From the NCBI GenBank assembly GCA_038212305.1, contig JBBQUP010000001.1:37541-101540 (forward strand): DNA of 64,000 nt, given 5' to 3'. This document shows, one piece after another, positions 55,243-63,930 of the stretch (position 1 is the first letter of the stretch; every line of letters begins with the position of its first letter). The stretch is from JBBQUP01 sp038212305 (GTDB lineage Bacteria > Bacteroidota > Bacteroidia > Bacteroidales > Marinilabiliaceae). The translations under genes and the position numbers were made by a program. The notes beneath the pieces are model-generated. The model made no database searches and was not told the DNA's origin. It was given only the letters and a program-made list of their open reading frames with translations.

Positions 55243-56382
55243 TTAACCACTTGTTATTTTGCCCGTAAATATATTATACAAACTAACAAAAAAATATTTA
55301 ATATCAGTAGTGTAAGGATGCTTAATTTTTTCATTAATATAAATCATTTCTGATTCCATATCACCATGCTCATCAGGGCGCAACAAGGCAACATAGGGAG
55401 GAATGCAACCTGGCTTAAATTTAATTCGTTTCTCCTGCAATTCTTTAGGAAGCTCATTAAACTTGGTTCTGCTCAATGGCCTAACTCCAACTATTTTCAT
55501 TTCACCTTTTAATACATTGAGTAACTGTGGAAGCTCATCTAACCAATATTTTCTAAAAAACTTACCCCAGCGCGTTAATCTAAAATCGTTGGCAATTTTT
55601 CCTATTTCATCATATCCATTTAGTTTTACAACAAAATCCTGCAAATACTCCGAATAAGGATGCATGGTTCTAACTTTATAAACACGTAACATCTCCCCAT
55701 TTTTCCCTACGCGATTCATTGGAAATACGGGGCCATAAGATGGTTTTTGATTCTCTAAAGGTTCACCCGTTTTCATGGTAACAAAGTACACTATCCCATT
55801 AATTTCTTTGAACTCAATAATGTCAAATCCACAGCTAACCAATCGTCCTAATACTTCGGCCATTGTAACCCAACGATATCGACCTTTTGTTAAGAAAAAA
55901 TAAATTTTTTGAAAATAAACTGTTTTGGGAAAAACTCTATGAAAAATAAAACAATAAAGCCAATAAATGAATTTGAATATATTCTTCCCATTCTTGTAAA
56001 GATTTCTTTTACGAGTAACTACAGGTTCAAAACATCCAATATAAATACCAGCATCAGGTAAACATTTATTCACCTGTCGAAGATATTTATTCATATGCCC
56101 AGTTTTATTTACCCATCCCAGATTTACAAGCGTTCGTTTATTAATAAACTCATCCTCATTCAACTCGTTTCGATCAATAACATTTTTAACAACAACCGAT
56201 TTCCGCTCAGGTATGATATGTAACGTAAGATAATCATACGTTTCAATATCAAGGTTACGTAAAATCGATTCTTTATGAACTTCTTCATCGCTCAATGAGG
56301 GCATCTCCACGTCTTTAACTAGATGAGAATATTCTTCTAACTCAGTTATTTCAGACACTAAAATACTTTCATTACTCTTCAT
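55243..56382 (-). CDS. Bacterial sugar transferase (priming phosphoglycosyltransferase type)
   Basis: A 379-residue protein. An N-terminal ~130-residue region of unknown type is followed by a hydrophobic segment (about 133-148) and the Bac_transf core. The core has GEMLRVYKVRTMHPYSE, FRLTRWGKFFRKYWLDELPQLLNVLKGEMKIVGVRPLS and FKPGCIPPYVAL. That core transfers a sugar-1-phosphate to undecaprenyl phosphate. The canonical four-helix N-terminus of WbaP/WcaJ is missing and is replaced by a soluble-looking domain. It is the only priming enzyme in the window and sits at the end of the ACP-AsnB-NadE-ligase operon. Confidence 0.85.
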   Translation of the reverse strand: MKSNESILVSEITELEEYSHLVKDVEMPSLSDEEVHKESILRNLDIETYDYLTLHIIPERKSVVVKNVIDRNELNEDEFINKRTLVNLGWVNKTGHMNKYLRQVNKCLPDAGIYIGCFEPVVTRKRNLYKNGKNIFKFIYWLYCFIFHRVFPKTVYFQKIYFFLTKGRYRWVTMAEVLGRLVSCGFDIIEFKEINGIVYFVTMKTGEPLENQKPSYGPVFPMNRVGKNGEMLRVYKVRTMHPYSEYLQDFVVKLNGYDEIGKIANDFRLTRWGKFFRKYWLDELPQLLNVLKGEMKIVGVRPLSRTKFNELPKELQEKRIKFKPGCIPPYVALLRPDEHGDMESEMIYINEKIKHPYTTDIKYFFVSLYNIFTGKITSG

Positions 56383-56421
56383 AGCTTCCTATTTTCAATG
56401 ACTGATATACTAAAAAGATAT

Positions 56422-57885
56422 TCAATTAACTTTCACTTTTTTCCCTGCAGAATTAACTTGCATTTTCTCTTCAAACTCAATAAATGATGGAATTTTATAT
56501 ACAGCTAACTTACTCGCACAATAACTCTTAACAAACTCTTCAGTTATTTCTGATTTATCATTATTAACAATTAGTATCGCCTTAATTGCTTCTCCCAGCA
56601 CCTCATCGTATACCGATTGTATTGAACAATCTATAACACCAAATATTGAAACGATTACTTCTTCAATTTCTTTAGGACTGATGCGCCGCCCACCCACTTT
56701 GATAATTTCTTTTTTCCGGGCAGTTAAGTAAATAAATCCATCCTCATCAACATAAGCCAAATCACCTGTGTGCAACCATCCATCTCTTAATGTTTCCGAA
56801 GTTGCTTGTTCGTCACAAAAATAACCTAGCATGATGTTTTCTCCTCGTGCTAAAATTTCTCCTGTAACATTAGGTTTAACAGGCAAATTAAACTCATCAA
56901 CCACTTTTAATTCAACTCCTGGAATTCCTTTTCCAATGGATGCAAGTTTATCATTCAATCGCTCGGGTGGCAAATAGCTTAACCTTGCTGTTGCCTCGGT
57001 TTGACCATACATCACATTAAATTGAATATCGGGGAAGTGCGATCTAAATTCTTCAATAAATGTTGTATGAAGCTTACCCCCGGCTTGTGTTACATAACGC
57101 AACAACGGAAATTCAGATTTTATAAAGCTATCGCTTTTACGTAATAAAACCTGGAAATGACTTGGAACTCCAGCAAAACCGGTGCAATTGTATTTTTTTA
57201 AATCATTAATAACCGAACCCAAAAGCATGAATGTATTATTCAAAACCAACCCTCCTCCAACTCTTATATGAGTATGCAGCAAGGATAATCCATAGCAATA
57301 ATAAAAGGGTAAAACAACCTCCATAATATCGCTCGATTTTAAATCAAGATAATCAATGATAGAGTTCGTATTAGCTATAATGTTACGATGAGAAATCATC
57401 ACACCCTTAGGCTTTGCTGTTGATCCTGAGGTATATATAATTTGCGCTAACTGATTCGAATTAAATGGCGTATGATTACTTTCACTTCCAATAATTGATG
57501 CATCAGTTAAAATCTGTTCTAAATCATCTTCGTTAATTTGTTCGATAGATAAAGATAAATTGCGTTGTACCGATTTTGAGAAAAATGCCAATTTAGTATC
57601 GGTTTGGTCGATTATAAATTCAAAATAATCCTTTTCGGTTGCAGGATTAAGCGGCACACAAATATTACCCGATTTCATAATAGCAAAATAGGCCAATATA
57701 AAATACGATCCATTTGGAGCAGCTAACAAGATCATTTTGTTTCCACCCGTTTTTTGTTTGAGCCAACCAGAAAGTTTCTCTATTCGAGAAAACATTTCGA
57801 CATAAGAAACTTCCTCCCTAGGACCCACAATTAATTTTGAGGTAGAGGTTGCAGTTTCTTCAAACAAATAATCAACGCAATTCAT
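56422..57885 (-). CDS. AMP-dependent acyl/aminoacyl ligase (ANL superfamily)
   Basis: A 487-residue protein from the ATG at 57885, 10 nt after the preceding stop; the upstream extension overlaps the NAD-synthase gene. ANL motifs are in order: IIYTSGSTAKPKGVMISH (A3), YGQTEATARLSY (A5), WLHTGDLAYVDEDGFIYLTARKKEIIKVGG (A7/A8) and a C-terminal NSAGKKVK with the A10 lysine. It activates a carboxylate as adenylate and, given the carrier protein gene two genes upstream, probably loads it onto that carrier. The substrate is unknown. It resembles the stand-alone ligases of small NRPS-like cassettes. Confidence 0.85.
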   Translation of the reverse strand: MNCVDYLFEETATSTSKLIVGPREEVSYVEMFSRIEKLSGWLKQKTGGNKMILLAAPNGSYFILAYFAIMKSGNICVPLNPATEKDYFEFIIDQTDTKLAFFSKSVQRNLSLSIEQINEDDLEQILTDASIIGSESNHTPFNSNQLAQIIYTSGSTAKPKGVMISHRNIIANTNSIIDYLDLKSSDIMEVVLPFYYCYGLSLLHTHIRVGGGLVLNNTFMLLGSVINDLKKYNCTGFAGVPSHFQVLLRKSDSFIKSEFPLLRYVTQAGGKLHTTFIEEFRSHFPDIQFNVMYGQTEATARLSYLPPERLNDKLASIGKGIPGVELKVVDEFNLPVKPNVTGEILARGENIMLGYFCDEQATSETLRDGWLHTGDLAYVDEDGFIYLTARKKEIIKVGGRRISPKEIEEVIVSIFGVIDCSIQSVYDEVLGEAIKAILIVNNDKSEITEEFVKSYCASKLAVYKIPSFIEFEEKMQVNSAGKKVKVN

Positions 57886-57895
57886 TTTAAATAAA

Positions 57896-58882
57896 TTAAA
57901 AATTATAACCCTTAATTGGTGCTTGACGCAGATATTCGGTTGTTTTTTGCTTACGCTCAAAATTCTTATAGTTTCGAGCTACAAAGTCATCGGTATAACC
58001 TAACGCAGCAGCAACCTCAGCTGCATCATATTTGTTTTCAAAACCATACCACAACAAATCCATTTCAATAAATGGTAACTGATAAAAGAACTCCTCTTGA
58101 GTTTGTTCTGCTGTGTATGTATCTGTAGTTGGTGTTCGATCAATAATTTCTTGTGGCACTCCTAAATGACGCGCAATCATATAAACCTGCGATTTATAAT
58201 AATCGCCAATAGGCATCACATCAGCACCACCATCGCCATATTTCACAAAAAAACCTTGCTCAACCTCATGTTTATTTGGTGTTCCAATAACTGCATAGTG
58301 TAACGCTTCGGCATGATAATAAAGCATCGACATGCGACTGCGCTGCTTGAAATTTGAGGCAGCCACTATTTGCAAATAATCGCGCATTGGCAAACGCTCG
58401 CTCTTTTGCGTTCCATCGGGGAAGATAACTACCACATTAAAAACAGCTGGTAGATTCTTATCCAATATCTCTTTAGGAATCACAATCTTCATTTTATCAA
58501 CCGCTGGATTGTATTCAGGAACAACCCGTTTAACGGCTTCATCTCGACGAGTATAGCAACCAAATCCTTGCAAAGCTCCGCTGATATTCTCTTCGATCAC
58601 TTTCACGCCAAATTTTGCTGCCAATTTTAAAGCCAATGCTTTACTATCAGGGCTCGAATCGGTTTCGGGTAACATAACGGTTAAAATATTCTCGGCTCCA
58701 AAGGCTTTTGTGGCTAAAGCCAATGATACTGACGAATCGATACCCCCACTAATTCCAATAACGCCACCACGTCGGCGCATTTGATGAAATACATCATCAC
58801 GAAGTTTTGCACATATTTTATTTATAACTGAATCAATGTCGTTAAATTTTAAAATATCGCGTGAAAATTTTACTTTTTGCAT
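57896..58882 (-). CDS. nadE: NAD+ synthase-like ATP-pyrophosphatase (NadE family)
   Basis: A 328-residue protein with the PP-loop GISGGIDSSVSLAL (45-51 core), then GTPNKHEVEQGFFVKYGDGGADVMPIGDYYKSQVYMIARHLGVP and a PTTDTYTAEQTQEE region. This matches ammonia-dependent NAD+ synthase, except that the final loop (TYTAEQT in place of the usual D(L/W)xxGQ-type sequence) is altered. It overlaps asnB by 13 nt and precedes the ligase by 10 nt. Housekeeping NAD+ synthesis or, since it lies inside a tailoring operon, an amide-forming paralogue with another substrate are both possible. The symbol reflects the family. Confidence 0.8.
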   Translation of the reverse strand: MQKVKFSRDILKFNDIDSVINKICAKLRDDVFHQMRRRGGVIGISGGIDSSVSLALATKAFGAENILTVMLPETDSSPDSKALALKLAAKFGVKVIEENISGALQGFGCYTRRDEAVKRVVPEYNPAVDKMKIVIPKEILDKNLPAVFNVVVIFPDGTQKSERLPMRDYLQIVAASNFKQRSRMSMLYYHAEALHYAVIGTPNKHEVEQGFFVKYGDGGADVMPIGDYYKSQVYMIARHLGVPQEIIDRTPTTDTYTAEQTQEEFFYQLPFIEMDLLWYGFENKYDAAEVAAALGYTDDFVARNYKNFERKQKTTEYLRQAPIKGYNF

Positions 58883-60861
58883 GTGATTAGGTTTTTATTA
58901 CGTTGATATCCTTTTATTAGCTCTTCCTTTTTCAAGGGTTTAAAATCTTCGATAAACATTTTATATAACAATTGGGTTGAGATGATTCCGCACAATGCCA
59001 TATTTTCTATTTCAGATACAGCTTGACCACTATTCATTTTTGTCACTAAATTTTCGACTTGCGATTTATTGAAAATTCCAGCCTGATCAATCTTCTCATT
59101 TGATAAAACACTGTTCACATAAGTTTTACCTTCGTCAGAAAAAAATGCTTGACTAATTGGTGCTCGATACGCTTGTTTCGAACGATTAACCACCTCGTCA
59201 GGAATGCGACCTTTAATAAACTCTTTTAGCAAATATTTTTCGTTTAATCCCTTTAATTTAAAATCATCAGGTAACGAAGCGCAAAACTCCAATAACCGAT
59301 AATCTAAAAACGGGTAACGACCTTCTACAGAATTTGCCATTGCCATTCTATCGCCTTGAGCTGCCAATAAATAACCCGACATAAACAAAGATGTTTCGAT
59401 GTATTGAGCTTTTTGTAATGGCGAATAGTTATCAATTGTTTCAGCCAATGTGTTTAAATAATCTTCAACTGGCTGATAATCAGCTAACGAATTAGTTACA
59501 TCAGATGAAAAGAATTTCTTGAGATTACCTGTATTATTCCATCGCAATAAATGGGAATAACCTGGCGATTGAGTTTCTGATAATTTAAAACCAAAAAACA
59601 GTTTTAATGCCATTAAATTTCCATTAGCAATAGATGGAATATAGGGATACAACTTTTTTAATAATACGGGTCGAATTTTACTTTGCGGATATTTAGCCCA
59701 AAAATGTCGAATAATAGTTTCCTTAAAAATATTGTACCCAGCCAAAGCCTCATCAGCACCTTCGCCAGTAATTACAACCTTAATATTATTGTCGCGAACC
59801 AATTTCGACAAACCAAACATGGGCGCAGGACTGGTTCTCAACAATGGTACTTCGGCATGATAAACAACCTGCGGAAACCATTTGGCAATATCGTTGCTAG
59901 TAATTGAAACTGAATGATGATTGGTATTGAAATAACTAGAAACCGACTTTTGAAACGACGTTTCATCGAAATCCTTATCTGCAAAACCTATCGAAAAAGT
60001 ATTTAAATGCCCTGGTGTCAACTCTTTAATTAATGCTGTAGTAGCCGACGAATCTAAGCCGCCACTTAAATAGGCAGCAACAGGCACGTCTGATCGCAAT
60101 CGAAGTGATACTGAATCGCGCAGTATTCGACCAAACTCCTCTTTGGCATCTTCAAACGAACCTTTAAAACCGTGCTCCGATCCTGAAAAATTAAGCTTCC
60201 AATACGATTGAATATCTATTTCTCCTTTTTTATAAGTCATATAATGCCCAGGAGGCAACTCATTAATTCCCTCGAAAATGGTTTGAGGAGGTATTGCTAC
60301 CCAAAAGGTAAAAACTTGAGAAAGTCCTTTATTTGAAATTTTTCGATTTATACCAGGATATTCGAACAACGATTTTATTTCTGATGCAAATAATAATGCT
60401 CCATCCTTTTGAGTATAAAAAAGTGGTCGAATACCAACTCTATCGCGAGCTAAGAACAGTTCATCATTGATTTCATCATAAATTGCGATGGCAAATTGAC
60501 CATTAAGCATATTTAGACAATCGGAACCATATTCCTCATATAAATGAACCACCACTTCGGTATCGCAGTGTGTATCAAACACATGTCCTTTCGAAATTAA
60601 ATGCTCACGTAACTCAAGATAGTTAAAAACCTCACCATTATATGCAATCCAATATCGCCCATTTTGAGTTGCTAAAGGTTGCTGACCGCTGGCTAAATCG
60701 ATAATACTTAACCGCACATTTCCAATGGCAGTTCCGTTATTAACATAGTAGCCACACTCATCAGGCCCACGATAATGAATACGTGTTAACATCCGCAAGA
60801 TAACTTCCGATGAACTATCAGTAAAATTATGATTATTAGTATATCCTGCTATTCCACACAT
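58870..60861 (-). CDS. asnB: Asparagine synthase (glutamine-hydrolysing) family amidotransferase, second copy
   Basis: A 663-residue two-domain enzyme. The glutaminase starts MCGIAGYTNN (Cys2 nucleophile), with RGPDECG and YNGEVFNY. The synthetase has the PP-loop YLSGGLDSSATT, TGEGADEALAGY and a typical C-terminal EGRYPFLDYRLLEF block. It is longer than the EPS-locus copy and only moderately similar to it, so not a recent duplicate. The start is 3 nt after the carrier protein stop and the end overlaps nadE by 13 nt, a tightly coupled operon. It may amidate a carrier-bound or sugar carboxylate. Confidence 0.88.
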   Translation of the reverse strand: MCGIAGYTNNHNFTDSSSEVILRMLTRIHYRGPDECGYYVNNGTAIGNVRLSIIDLASGQQPLATQNGRYWIAYNGEVFNYLELREHLISKGHVFDTHCDTEVVVHLYEEYGSDCLNMLNGQFAIAIYDEINDELFLARDRVGIRPLFYTQKDGALLFASEIKSLFEYPGINRKISNKGLSQVFTFWVAIPPQTIFEGINELPPGHYMTYKKGEIDIQSYWKLNFSGSEHGFKGSFEDAKEEFGRILRDSVSLRLRSDVPVAAYLSGGLDSSATTALIKELTPGHLNTFSIGFADKDFDETSFQKSVSSYFNTNHHSVSITSNDIAKWFPQVVYHAEVPLLRTSPAPMFGLSKLVRDNNIKVVITGEGADEALAGYNIFKETIIRHFWAKYPQSKIRPVLLKKLYPYIPSIANGNLMALKLFFGFKLSETQSPGYSHLLRWNNTGNLKKFFSSDVTNSLADYQPVEDYLNTLAETIDNYSPLQKAQYIETSLFMSGYLLAAQGDRMAMANSVEGRYPFLDYRLLEFCASLPDDFKLKGLNEKYLLKEFIKGRIPDEVVNRSKQAYRAPISQAFFSDEGKTYVNSVLSNEKIDQAGIFNKSQVENLVTKMNSGQAVSEIENMALCGIISTQLLYKMFIEDFKPLKKEELIKGYQRNKNLITCKK

Positions 60862-60864
60862 AAG

Positions 60865-61116
60865 CTATACAGCTATTTTACGTTCAACATAGGCCGATAT
60901 GGCATTAACGGAGCTAAAATTTTCTTCGCTCAATTCAGAATCTGAAGTTGACACACCATATTCCTCTTCGAGAAATGAAATTAAACTTAACAACCCCATT
61001 GAATCAAAAATTCCTTCCTCAAAAAGATGAGACTCATCTTTAATTTTATCTTCTCCAATGAAAGTTGTTTTGGAGATAAATGCCTTAATGTTACTTTTCA
61101 TATTTTCTAAATACAT
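60865..61116 (-). CDS. Acyl/peptidyl carrier protein
   Basis: An 83-residue protein (or 78 from the in-frame ATG at 61101). The EEGIFDSMGLLSLI helix carries the phosphopantetheine serine (Ser39) in a DSM rather than DSL context, with an acidic C-terminal helix DSELSEENFSSVNAI. The size and motif fit a discrete ACP or PCP rather than the fatty acid AcpP, whose usual surroundings (fab genes) are absent. It is the first gene of the operon that continues with AsnB, a NadE-like protein, an AMP-ligase and a sugar transferase. Confidence 0.88.
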   Translation of the reverse strand: MYLENMKSNIKAFISKTTFIGEDKIKDESHLFEEGIFDSMGLLSLISFLEEEYGVSTSDSELSEENFSSVNAISAYVERKIAV

Positions 61117-61900
61117 TATGGTTGATAATTATTATTGATTTCTTAAAAAAATAGTTTTAATACATGCTATTAAAAAATGACTCCTCATTTCATTGTTATA
61201 AACAACTTAAAACCTATCACAAAATAAAAATAAGTAATACAGACTTAAAGGTACGTTACTATTTTGTAAGAACTGAGTATTTTTACACCAATAGACTAAT
61301 TTTAGCCATGAGTGATTTAGGGTTTAACTAAGAATGGCAAAGCAATGCTTTCGCACGTTCGGGTTTATATTTTCACAATATATATCCTAGGTATACATGG
61401 TGAATAAAATAAAAAATCATTTGCTTGAGTTGGAATCTGAACCCCCTGAAGCGTGGGATACTTGCAAATCCGAAATTGAACAAAAAACATCTTTAATTTT
61501 GAAAATCACGATTGAATTAACACAGTATCTAATTATTAGCTTTAATTTGTAGCCAATAGTTGACTAAAACAACTTAAAACCAATATCAATAGGCTTTTTA
61601 ACCCAATTTCAGACCCAATTCTTATAATAACCAATTGTATTTAACGTAAACAAAAAAACGTCATTCTTAGATCAATGTCAAGTTCAATCTATTTTAATGA
61701 GATGCTGAATTAATGTTGACTGAGATATTCATCAAAAACAAAAAAATCAGATTAAACGATGCAAATAATAAAAGGTTACATGTTTTTGACGAATATCAAT
61801 TTTAATTGACGAAACATATTTTTTCGATGTCTAATCGCAATTTATCTGGGACTAATGATAACTTTTTTGTATAATTGTCGTTGAATTTAAAAAACGGCAT
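61117..61900. other. 784-bp intergenic region between the ACP operon and the BNR gene
   Basis: A very AT-rich gap with divergent genes on both sides, so both promoters should lie here; no TAnnTTTG box at the right distance was found. It contains a 51-codon plus-strand ORF (61397-61552, listed separately) and a direct repeat of TTGACGAA at 61786-61793 and 61806-61813. The 20-bp repeat spacing is two helical turns, upstream of the BNR gene. No RNA gene or repeat of the GAGACACAAG type is seen. Confidence 0.5.
61397..61552 (+). pseudogene. 51-codon ORF resembling the N-terminus of a Bacteroidota anti-sigma/membrane regulator
   Basis: ATG at 61397 to TAG at 61552. The peptide begins with short basic and Leu-rich residues and then reads LLELESEPPEAWDTC. 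The pattern of a helix, acidic residues, PPE and Trp is the beginning of many Bacteroidota anti-sigma and outer-membrane-barrel regulatory proteins. No continuation follows in any frame that I can identify. It may be a remnant of a lost gene or a chance ORF. Confidence 0.25.
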
Positions 61901-63751
61901 ATGAGAACTTTAGCAATCATTTTAATCGCATTCCTTTTTACAGGATTAATTTTTGCCCAAAATTGGCAAGCAAAAACCATCTCCCAAAACTGTACTGGCG
62001 ACGTAATGCGTTCTATGTCAGTTGGTGTTTACGACATGAATTCGAATCGTACTTTTATTACTTACATTGGACCAGCTGCCGCCATTTATGTTGCACAATG
62101 CAATCACAACAATAACAATAATTGGACTTCAGACATAAAAGTTGGTGATAATCCAACTACTCTTTCAGCTAAATACTCGTATCCGCAAATTATTCAAACA
62201 CCCGATGGATACTTGCATGTGTTTTATGTAAAACATACTGCTGCCATGTATTATGCAAAATCTATCAACCCGGGCGATGCTTCACAATGGACTACACCCG
62301 TTGAATTATCAATTTCATCGAATGTTCCCGGATATAGAAAATTAATGCCTTCGTATCCCAATGCCATCATGTCGAGAAGTGGAGATATGTATTTGTTTTG
62401 GAGACAAGATGTAACCGATAACACTCGACCATTATATTACTCAGTATCTAAGGATTATGGAAAATCATGGGCTCCTGCTAAAGAAGCCTTAATTCCGATC
62501 AGACCTGATAATATGAATGAAATTTATTTAGGACAAATAGTTATTGAACCTAAACGCGTTGGTGTTCCAGAACGGTTCCACTTACCATATATGCTAGCTG
62601 GTGGACAAGGACATAACGACGGTCACAAAGATATTTACCACACTATTTTTCAACCTTCAGATGGTAATTTTTACTCAATGGATGGAACAAATTTAGGAGC
62701 CAACGTTGATGCAACCGAAATGTACAAACGTTGTTTAGTTGAAGATACTGGCACACCAAACAAACTCTATCCAGGTTATTACCATTATGTAGGTATTAGC
62801 GATAAAGGTGAAGTTATTGTTGATGGACGTTTTCGTTGGAATGGAACTCAATATGTACCTTTTACGCCATCGGGATTAAATATAGCCGACGGCTTAACCT
62901 ATATTGAGTGGGAAAACGGACGATTCTTAATCTATGGCGACAGAGTTGAGGTTTATCAATCTCTTGACCTAGGAAATACATGGTCTGTTTATGGTAAATC
63001 AGCGCTTCCAGTTTATAATTCACAGCGCTCAAACAGAAGTTTACCTATGGCTTTTCCTGCTCATCCAGCAGCTAAAGTTTGGTCGAAAGAAAATGCACCT
63101 ACCGAAATCAATTGTATCGTATCTGTTGTTAGTCAAACACCTGTTAATAAACCACAAAAAATTTACTTAACAGCCACAAGACCCTCGCTTGACATGTCGG
63201 AAAGCTGCACCATTAGAGCATTTATCACCGATTCGATTAATGCTCGTCAAACAACTGCAACCAATGCTGTGAAATTTGAAGTAGTTGGTGGTGGACAAAT
63301 TAGTACAACTCAAAAAAATGCTGTAAATGGTTTGGCTGACATAATGTTTACTGCACCTTCAAAATCGGGAATAGTTATTATTAAAGCTTCTGGCACTGGT
63401 TTAAAATCGGAATACATTGAGTTATTTGTTGGCGATGCAATTTACAAAGTGCCAACTGCAATAAATTCACCATCGACTCATGCATCTAACACATTAGTAC
63501 AAGGAAGTTTGCAGTGCTATCCAAATCCAACAAGAACTAATGCTTCCCTTTCATTCAATCTATTCAAACCTGCAACGGTTCAGTATTCGATAATTGATGC
63601 ATTGGGAAGAACAATTTACACATCGCAACCCGAAGTTAAAGAATCAGGCCATAACACTTTAATAGGAGTTAACATTGAAAAGTCTGGATTATATTTTGTT
63701 TCCTTAACTGCTGGCTCCGATAAACAAGTATTAAAAATACAAAAGAGATAA
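61901..63751 (+). CDS. Secreted BNR-propeller protein with Ig-like and T9SS sorting domains, second paralogue
   Basis: A 616-residue precursor, the same length as the protein at 26879 and clearly homologous along its whole length: for example MRSMSVGVYDMNSN, SAKYSYPQIIQTPDG, VFYVKHT, GGQGHNDGHKD and NRSLPMAFPAHPAAKVWSKEN. It has a signal peptide (1-20), a propeller (about 25-410), a Big-like domain (about 425-520) and a T9SS type A sorting domain starting LQCYPNPTRTNASLSFNL. It is probably a surface or secreted polysaccharide-active enzyme (BNR_4 lyases are the nearest recognisable group), but catalytic residues are not confirmed. It is followed by a terminator. Confidence 0.78.
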   Translation: MRTLAIILIAFLFTGLIFAQNWQAKTISQNCTGDVMRSMSVGVYDMNSNRTFITYIGPAAAIYVAQCNHNNNNNWTSDIKVGDNPTTLSAKYSYPQIIQTPDGYLHVFYVKHTAAMYYAKSINPGDASQWTTPVELSISSNVPGYRKLMPSYPNAIMSRSGDMYLFWRQDVTDNTRPLYYSVSKDYGKSWAPAKEALIPIRPDNMNEIYLGQIVIEPKRVGVPERFHLPYMLAGGQGHNDGHKDIYHTIFQPSDGNFYSMDGTNLGANVDATEMYKRCLVEDTGTPNKLYPGYYHYVGISDKGEVIVDGRFRWNGTQYVPFTPSGLNIADGLTYIEWENGRFLIYGDRVEVYQSLDLGNTWSVYGKSALPVYNSQRSNRSLPMAFPAHPAAKVWSKENAPTEINCIVSVVSQTPVNKPQKIYLTATRPSLDMSESCTIRAFITDSINARQTTATNAVKFEVVGGGQISTTQKNAVNGLADIMFTAPSKSGIVIIKASGTGLKSEYIELFVGDAIYKVPTAINSPSTHASNTLVQGSLQCYPNPTRTNASLSFNLFKPATVQYSIIDALGRTIYTSQPEVKESGHNTLIGVNIEKSGLYFVSLTAGSDKQVLKIQKR

Positions 63752-63773
63752 AAAAATAGAGCGGTTTCTAACT

Positions 63774-63804
63774 AAAAAGGGTGTCTTAAAGGGATGCCCT
63801 TTTT
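63774..63804 (+). terminator. Rho-independent terminator after the second BNR gene
   Basis: AAAAAGGGTGTC (63774-63785) pairs with GATGCCCTTTTT (63793-63804), with two wobble pairs and a 7-nt loop. The 3' arm ends in the T run. It lies 22 nt after the stop codon. Confidence 0.82.
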
Positions 63805-63930
63805 AGATTAGCTATAATTAGATACTGCGGGGAAAGAGTAATTTCATTCTATTACAATTAACAATACTTCGGTATTTAATATCATATATATCTGATTATC
63901 AGCAAAACAAGCCATATAATATTTGCATAA

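Noticed and set aside
57886..57960. Upstream extension of the AMP-ligase gene
   Set aside because: It lies inside the end of the NAD-synthase-like gene and encodes the reverse-frame shadow of that gene; the ATG at 57885 gives a normal ligase N-terminus.
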